From assembly GCA_020205615.1 (NCBI GenBank), contig CM035153.1, positions 94,082,792-94,146,791 of the forward strand: DNA of 64,000 nt, in the 5' to 3' direction. The notes below the pieces were generated by a model. That model was not told the DNA's origin. It ran no database searches and saw only the letters and a list, made by a program, of their open reading frames with translations. This stretch comes from Panax quinquefolius (lineage: Eukaryota > Streptophyta > Magnoliopsida > Apiales > Araliaceae). Shown here piece after piece: positions 57,418 to 64,000 of the stretch (position 1 is the stretch's first letter; each line of letters begins with the position of its first letter). A program made the position numbers and the translations under genes.

Positions 57418-58229
57418 TTCAAACTTCTTTTTCTGCTAGTTACCTTGCTCGTTTCCAGCACCCACATTTGTGTTCCACTTTCTTTTCAGGTTATTACTAC
57501 CATTTCCACCAGTACCACTACCATTCTTTGCTTCGCCCTCACTCTTCTTCTTTCTTTGTTCTTGATTATACTTTATCACAGCCTCACCTCCACCCCAGTG
57601 ATAATCTCCTTTTCCAGCACTGTTGTAAATGTCTTCAGCTGAAACATGGAGACTTTGTTGTACAACTAGGGCTTCAGTCCCTGTTCAAACCTCCTAGCCT
57701 TATGCTCATCTGTGTTAACTTGATATGGCGCAAATCTCGCCAACTCGTTGAACCTTGCAGCATACTCCGACACCGTCATTGTGCCCTGCTTCAGTTCTAA
57801 AAACTGCACCTCCATCTGATTTTTTGAACTCTATGGGAAATAGGTCTCAAGAAATATTTCCTTGAACCTATCCTAAGTCATTACTCCCTGACCTCCGCGA
57901 GTTTTATTGGCTTGCCACCAATAGCTAGCCTCCACTTTCTTCATAAATGTTGCAAAAGCAGTCTTCTGATTCTTACCTACTCTAGCAACGTCAAAAACTT
58001 TCTCTATCTCCATGACCCAGGTCTGTGCTTCTACCGGATTCATGGTCCCACAAAATTCTGGTGGCCCAATCGCCTTGAAGTCCTTAAAGGTCGCAGCTTG
58101 ATTCTGTGGCTGATTCTGTAGTGCTCCCATCAATAGCGTCACTAATTGCTGAACTAGGTTAGCCTCAGCATTGTTGTTATTAGTAGATCCCTCAGGGGTC
58201 ATTTGTCGTGGTTGACGTCTTAGAGGCAT
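57418..58229 (-). pseudogene. E gag N-terminal and core part
   Basis: Start ATG at 58229 (MPLRRQPRQMTPEG). Open to 57873 with LVQQLVTLLMGALQNQ, FKAIGPPEFCGTMNPVEAQ, WVMEIEKVFDVARV and FATFMKKVEASYWW, the usual start of a chromovirus capsid domain. The region 57872-57418 is broken; on the minus strand it still carries pieces of the capsid second half and a basic Asn/Gly linker. The plus-strand ORFs 57391-57800 are antisense. Confidence 0.85.
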
Positions 58230-58499
58230 TTTCTGTTAAAATACGCTCATTAGATTATTATTCAATATTCTAAGTAATATCTACTTAACTTGTACATCAC
58301 AAAATCATCACATAACACATAATATCTTGAATAAATACTAACTTTTATTTATTCATCTTCTTTTAAAACATAATAATGATAGCATCCCTGCTATCTACAT
58401 CACTTTCCTGAACTATAAAAGTTTCAGGACAACATTTTCATCATATCCCATTGGTTATATAATACCCAGGATTTACATCTTATTTATTAATTACTCACA

Positions 58500-59178
58500 T
58501 AACAGTTACATTCCTTACGACGACCTACTAAAATGTTGCATAGCCTTACGATGATCCTCTTCCATAATACGGAACATTGTTCGACGATCTAACATATACT
58601 ATGGCAGCGTCTCGAACTGAATTGGATAATACACGACTCGGTCTTGAGCTCGGTTGATCACGGTGTTGAAAACACTATTCATCTCCTCCATATTGATCTT
58701 CTTTGCTCGTTCTCTCCTTTAGTATGAATAAGCTTCCATTCAACATTGCCCGTGGACTTCTTTCATCTAGATCACCCGGATCTTGTCGCCCTTTTAGCAT
58801 GCCATTTGAATTGAAGATCGACATTCACCAGATACTATCTCTTCCAACTCCTCGACTTTATCCTGAAGCTCCACATTGCGGTCGTATACTTCACATCAGT
58901 CAGATATATCATCTGGCATACGGGATGATAGAGTTTGGTGGAAACTCTTCCTCCCCATCATTCTCATCCGACTATGGCAACTCCACGGAGTCTTCCTCGT
59001 CCGTCTATACCTCATCATTCTCATCAGGTAAACCCTCCTGCTTAACTACTGTGACCAACAGAGATGACTCCCATGGCAGTAGTTGTTCTCAAACCACCTG
59101 AATATCTCGAGGCTCCTCCTCTCTAGGCATCTGGGGTCCTTCCTCCCTATCCTGACTGGAATCTTCTACATTAGCCAT
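58500..59178 (-). pseudogene. E leader ORF upstream of gag, unknown protein
   Basis: From an ATG at 59178 the frame gives MANVEDSSQDREEGP..., strongly acidic (EDSVELP, SDENDGEEEFPP), with stops. After a one-base shift near 58925 it continues coherently as DDISD...EVYDRNVELQDKVEELEEIV, a heptad-like helix. It then runs to INMEEMNSVFNTVINRAQ and a helical tail MFRIMEEDHRKAMQHFSRSS (near 58520). About 200 codons, at least seven stops. The composition (acidic head, coiled-coil middle, helical tail) argues for a former protein rather than chance. I do not recognise it. It is separate from gag, which starts about 270 bases later. Confidence 0.45.
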
Positions 59179-59372
59179 CCTAACAACAAAATTTTAAGTT
59201 TTAATTATTAATCATCACTATTCAACACTCATGAGCACATATGTTACAACCATATAAGCACATAAAGTATTTTATCATTTCTTTCTTAAAACTCAATAAG
59301 AGTTTCATCACTATCTTTTCAAACTCCTATAAGGTTACATCCTAAGGCTTTTCCCCCACCTAAGGTTCATAA
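59179..59372 (-). other. E leader between primer-binding site and leader ORF
   Basis: About 190 AT-rich bases, nothing recognised. Confidence 0.5.
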
Positions 59373-59391
59373 CCTAAGGCTCTGATACCAA
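59373..59391 (-). other. primer-binding site of E (tRNA-iMet type)
   Basis: Minus strand TTGGTATCAGAGCCTTAGG, two bases after the LTR end GTGTCACA. Confidence 0.9.
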
Positions 59392-59393
59392 CC

Positions 59394-62091
59394 TGTGACA
59401 CCCCCAAATCTAGGTAATTCATTCCCACAAGACTTGGTGTTCACTTTCCATTCATTCATATCTAACTTCCCAAATATAATAAAATTAAGTAATAAATCTA
59501 ACCATAAAATGGGTTACATAATTAAATCAATAAGTCTCCCAGGTTATCTAACATTTAACATACATCAAGTGTGAGAAATTAAATTAATTACATCACATCA
59601 TTTAAGATAAAGTCTATCATCATAAAAGCCAATAAATTACAAGTCTTCATCACTTGTTCATTTTTCCTTTCTCTTTGCTAGTGGTAGGTTCGTCGACCTT
59701 CTCAACTTTAGCTGCAATGATTATATTTATGCAAGAGTGGGCAAAACAAATGCTCACTTGGAATAGCAATGAATAACAACAGCATAATAATCGCTAATGA
59801 ATAGGCTCAACAAAATTGAATAATACTCTATTAATGATAAACAAGATCATAGATCAAAATATGAAATATATCTGAGGGTCACAAGACCATGAACTATGTC
59901 CAAGGTTATAAGTAATCTTTCAACTTAAACCTAAACAGTCATACTATAGGGACTCCCCGTACTTAGGGTGATCAGCCCTTCGTACCATGTATTGTGCACA
60001 AACATCTAAACGCATTGCGTAAAATAATTCCCCTATAATAAGGTCGTTCTTCTCAGTTTTAGAGTACAAGTCCGCACAAAAGAAAGTTTTGTTTGGATAA
60101 GCTTCAAGGGTAATTTAGAGTTTAACGATCATCAATTAAGGGATTAGTTGAATCTACAAAGTTCAATATCATTTTGAATAATCAATAACAACATAATATG
60201 GAACAATTAGGAATTATAGGTGAACCAACTATATATCAAAGTCAGGCTTAGAAATAAACTAGAAAGCATAAGCATTGTGTAATACAATAAACCTTGCTTG
60301 AATAATATTAAGCTAAGGTTGTAATCTTGTCAAATAAGAGAATTGAGTTATTGAACATGCATTAATGAATAACAAGCTGAGAACGAAACTTGCTCAATAT
60401 AACAATAAAAGTTAGAAATGATATAAAGTAAATGAGACAGGACAACTCATTTAGAGATTTGCATTCTTTATAAAGAGAATAAAACTAGGAAAACATGCTT
60501 AATTAAAGACAAGTTAGAAATTATAAACAAGTTAAGGTAACTCAAACAAAGATTGGAATTCAAAAATTTGCTCAAATGAAGTTTAGGGATAAAGAACTTG
60601 CCTCGTGCGTAAGCTATAAAGTACAACTCACGTTCACCTACACATATTATTAGAATCACAACATCTATTAGATACACTAACATCTACTTTCCAAATTAAA
60701 TCTCAATTTAGTTAAACTCGTTACTTTAGTACAAGCTTCGAATCACTAGTACTATATACACTTCAGAATCACAAGTCTTAGAATTTCAACACTTAGTTAC
60801 CAACTCTCGTGTTCAATAAATCACAACGTAAAGTTTTCACAACTTACTAACTTTTATAACTTTTGAATTACCACCTACATGATACAAATTTGTTGCAGCA
60901 TCTTTATTACATGTTCATTACATTAACATTTCATTAGACTTGGTTATAATGGGTTTTATAATTCCGCAGATATCCAAGCAGTATAATCGCCTCTGGTCTC
61001 TCAGGTATTACACACAATTGCTGCGCCATTTTTAACCACAGGATTCAAATACGCACATTGCCTTGCTCGCTTTTGCCATCAACCGGTAATATGCTTGCTA
61101 GTGGTGTGATTGTAAACTACGCAGATAAAGGTTTCTATTCAAATTCAACCATCACAAATTTCATCTATTAAACAACAAATTATACATACCCAAATGATAT
61201 AACTTTCATATAAACATTACCCATCACATAAATACTAATTTGGAACAATTAAACAACAATTACAAACAATTTAAATCCTTTAAATTCCAAGTTTTTTACA
61301 AAAACTCCATTTTTGACATCCTTGACAAAAATTAACACTGAGGTCTCAATATACACCAAATTAATTTATTCAAATTGTGTTCTCTTCGTTTCTTATAGAA
61401 TTAACATATTCAAGGCTCAATTTACAGTCTAGTTCACAAATAAATTATAAATTTTGGACTTTCACAAGCCATATACATACACACATGCACTGTAAACGAT
61501 TTCTTTCTTTTTGAACGTAATTAGTATACTAAATTCTTATCTAGATGCTAGTTATAACATCACAATTTACTAATAAACACAATCAATCACTTTGTATATC
61601 AACAATTCTCAAATTTGAATTCATAGAGATTTTGAAATTCAAGAACATAGAACTCTCATTTACGTAATATTAAGATTTTGGAAATTATACCTTCAATTGT
61701 TTGGTTAATCCACAAGAATGCTTAGTCTTGCTTCCTCAATCTTCTTCCTTCAAACTCAAAATTTTTCTCTTTTCTTTCTCTCCTTTCTCTCTACTTTTGT
61801 TTGCAAACTCCTTTCTCTTTTTTCTCATGCTTAGACCAAACCTTTACGTAAAAATAAAACAAACGCACAAAAAACTAAATGTCTAAAACTGACGTACTAT
61901 TAAATATAATAATTTTGTATCAATTATAAAATATTTAATATATATTTATTTTATTTTTATTTAAATTCTAAAGCCATAAGCCTTTGTTTGGATAAAACTA
62001 ATTAAAATAAAGACTTAATATTTTTAAGCCCTGTTTGGTAAACCCATTTAAAACTCCATTTTTAATAAATAATTTATACTATAGTTTATAG
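59394..62091 (-). repeat. E 5' LTR, cut by F
   Basis: Starts TGTGACACCCCC at 59394. 61319-62091 matches the 3' LTR (52474-53270); 59394-61318 has no partner in the window. F interrupts it at 62091, leaving about 385 bases of its outer end beyond the right edge. No ORF above about 70 codons and no RNA gene seen; 60468-60683 (minus) looks like chance. Confidence 0.88.
62087..62091. repeat. presumed left target duplication of F (TATAG)
   Basis: The five bases before F's LTR. The matching copy would lie beyond the window. Confidence 0.5.
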
Positions 62092-63973
62092 TGTTAGGTT
62101 TGTAATATTCATGAAAGCAGTCAAATTGCACATATAAGCAGAAACGTGTAAAAATCAGAGTTTAAAATTTTACAAATCATATATCCGGATCATCCTTTAT
62201 GAACAATTATTAATTAAACGAAAAGATATGAAGAACAAGAATCATACCCTTGAAGATTCGAGCTTCCTCAGGTACAAGTTCACCTCCAATCCTTTTTGCG
62301 TTCAACTTGAATCCACCGGGTTTGGTTCTTTTCTTTGATCAACGTTAGCCACCCAAGTGTTTGGCCTCTAGAGGTGATCCACCAAGAAAGAAGAAAGATT
62401 CAAGAAGATGGGTATTTGACAAAATTCTAATTTTTCTACCTCTCATAGAAAAGGGTGTAATCTCCCAACTATTGAAATTATGTATTCACGTGTTTTGTGA
62501 AAGTGTCAACCACCTCACCCATAATAAGACTCCTCTTATTTATAGATGTAGGCAACCCTCCTTAACAATTAAGGAATTAGGTTTTATTTAATTAATTAAA
62601 TTTTTTTAATTAATTAAGCTCCCTAATCTTATTAGGGATAATTAATTAAACTCTTTTAATTAATTTGCCTCCTAATTCTATTAGGATATTTGAGAGTACC
62701 TTTATTAATTAATTCCCAAACTTCTTTAGGAATTAAATAATAATAATTGTAATAATAAAAATATGACTCCTCTTATTAACTTATATTTAATATTTTCAAA
62801 ATATTAAATAATAATATTAAGCTATTTAATTTATTCTATCACCATAGATTAAATTAAATATACTTAACTTATTATTATAATTATGTCATTAACTTCTTAA
62901 ATAATTATTCTTCCTTTTATGGTGTGACCATTTAGGTTCTCCATATTAAATAGGTTGTGAATAAATCAATTAGAACAATTCTAATCTTATTTAAATAAAT
63001 AAATTAAACGAATAATTTATTTAAATAAATAATATTTATTCTACAATAGGGATAAGCCTCCCTAGCGATTAAAGACTTAGATAATATAGATTTCAACATT
63101 AATCATAAAAGAACCTTTGAGTAAATAGTTACCGTACAATTCAATCCTTCCACCATACAATGTCCCAAATAAATATAAGACATGGAATTACTGTCAAGTC
63201 TTAGTTTATTTAATTATATGTATTTCGATCCTTAAATGCACAACACCAAATAATGTAAATTAAAAACTCCTTTCTAATTTCATTCTGCCTTGGCCAAGGA
63301 CTACTGGGTTGTCATTTATCGAATCACATAGGACATTTCTCTTCTTTTACTAGAAGTGGTAGATTCTTTATTGATCATACATTATCTCCATGTATAACTT
63401 ATTATACCCAAGCATACCCTTTGATATACCATAAGGGTCTTAAGGAATAAGTCAAAGTATAACTCATCATACACAAAATACAATGATGATCTCAAGTCCA
63501 AAGATAACTTGTACTACTATCACTATAGGAATTCCTATTAATAGGCAAGTAAAACTCCATTAGGTATTCCTTAGCGAGCCACGTTCAGTGAACTTATTCT
63601 CTAATAAGCACCTGCATACTTGTTTTAGTGTCTCCACACAAATGATATTGAGATCAATCATCCTCACCCAATGAGCAAGCAATGTATGTACCAATCTATC
63701 TAGATTCACTAATCCCCAATTTAGTAATCCAACGATTGGGAACTATTTTAGTTTTAAGCTTTTTAAGAATTTAGATCTCATTAGAATGATCATCATCATT
63801 ATTCTAAAAACATTTCTTAAAACTATGGGTTTATCACATATTATAAAACAACATCATGTAGATAATTAAAAGCCTTTAATAAATTAATACTTTTTATTAA
63901 TAAATGAATAAGATTGTTATAAAGTATATGATTTATCATCAAACATGATTGGCTTGTGTGCATACTACTTTCA
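62092..63973 (-). mobile_element. element F: Ty1/copia of the D family, 3' LTR only in window
   Basis: Reverse complement of D's LTR along its full length (1882 bp), with ends TGTTAGGTTTG and ...CTTTCA. A purine tract follows, so this is the 3' LTR of a minus-strand element whose interior continues to the right of the window. Confidence 0.92.
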
Positions 63974-63990
63974 ATCTCCCACTTGCACTA
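63974..63990 (-). other. polypurine tract of F
   Basis: Minus strand GTGCAAGTGGGAGAT before TGAAAG, as at 46111-46123 in D. Confidence 0.85.
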
Positions 63991-64000
63991 AAGCCAATCG

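Larger units (their letters stand above)
52474..62091 (-). mobile_element. element E: Ty3/gypsy chromovirus, Tekay-like, truncated at both ends by insertions
   Basis: Minus-strand order: 5' LTR (62091-59394, outer end cut by F), primer-binding site, leader ORF (59178-58500), gag, protease, RT, RNase H, integrase with Tekay-type tail, purine tract, 3' LTR part. It differs from B in its three zinc knuckles and the leader ORF. All genes are broken. Confidence 0.9.

Noticed and set aside
58703..59101. 132-codon Ser-rich plus-strand ORF
   Set aside because: Antisense of E's acidic leader ORF; Ser/Phe richness mirrors the Glu/Asp codons of the other strand.

Overview
This window is plant nuclear DNA, most likely from a eudicot, and it is heterochromatin-like. 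It holds no host gene, tRNA or rRNA that I can support. Everything recognisable is LTR-retrotransposon: long AT-rich LTRs, primer-binding sites matching initiator tRNA-Met, Ty3/gypsy chromovirus (Tekay/Del-like) and Ty1/copia polyproteins, Tat/Ogre-like gag, and 5-base target-site duplications. All coding regions are broken, so they are annotated as pseudogenes.

Layout, left to right. 1-1394 is an LTR (G1, + strand). 1395-4317 is an old AT-rich LTR-like segment (J). 4318-29529 is a solo LTR (A, - strand) holding a complete Tekay-like gypsy element of the same LTR family (B, 5476-27513, - strand). B's 3' LTR is itself split by a large non-autonomous element (H, 7176-19425, - strand). 29654-32218 is another LTR of the A/B/G family on the + strand (G2). 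32370-51554 is a gag-only Tat/Ogre-like element (C, + strand), interrupted by a degenerate Ty1/copia element (D, 38895-47278, + strand). 51560-52473 is again J. 52474 to beyond 62091 is a second Tekay-like element (E, - strand), whose 5' LTR is cut at 62091 by a D-family element (F, - strand) that runs off the right edge.

Insertion order follows from the nesting. H is inside B and B is inside A (target duplications CTATG and GGTTA; A itself has AAAAT/GAAAT). D is inside C (ACAAC), and C has AATGG/AATAG. The sequence that remains after removing A, G2 and C (1395-4317, 29535-29653, 32219-32369, 51560-52473) reads as one very long minus-strand LTR (J). Its TG end abuts E's 3' LTR exactly where E's two LTRs stop matching. 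I infer that J is inserted in E, so E's missing 3' LTR end should lie left of the window.

How the parts relate: B and E are decayed autonomous-type elements with gag, protease, RT, RNase H, integrase and a Tekay-type C terminus. H and C carry LTRs and gag-like or unknown ORFs but no polymerase, so they would have depended on enzymes from other elements. The most unusual items are H's 957-codon unknown reading frame (eight in-frame stops, no frameshift), a degenerate acidic/coiled-coil ORF upstream of gag in E, a duplicated gag C-terminal module in C, and a phased 16-unit heptamer array next to C's 3' LTR. I see no evidence for a new functional system beyond these retroelement features. All boundaries and percentages are hand-read.
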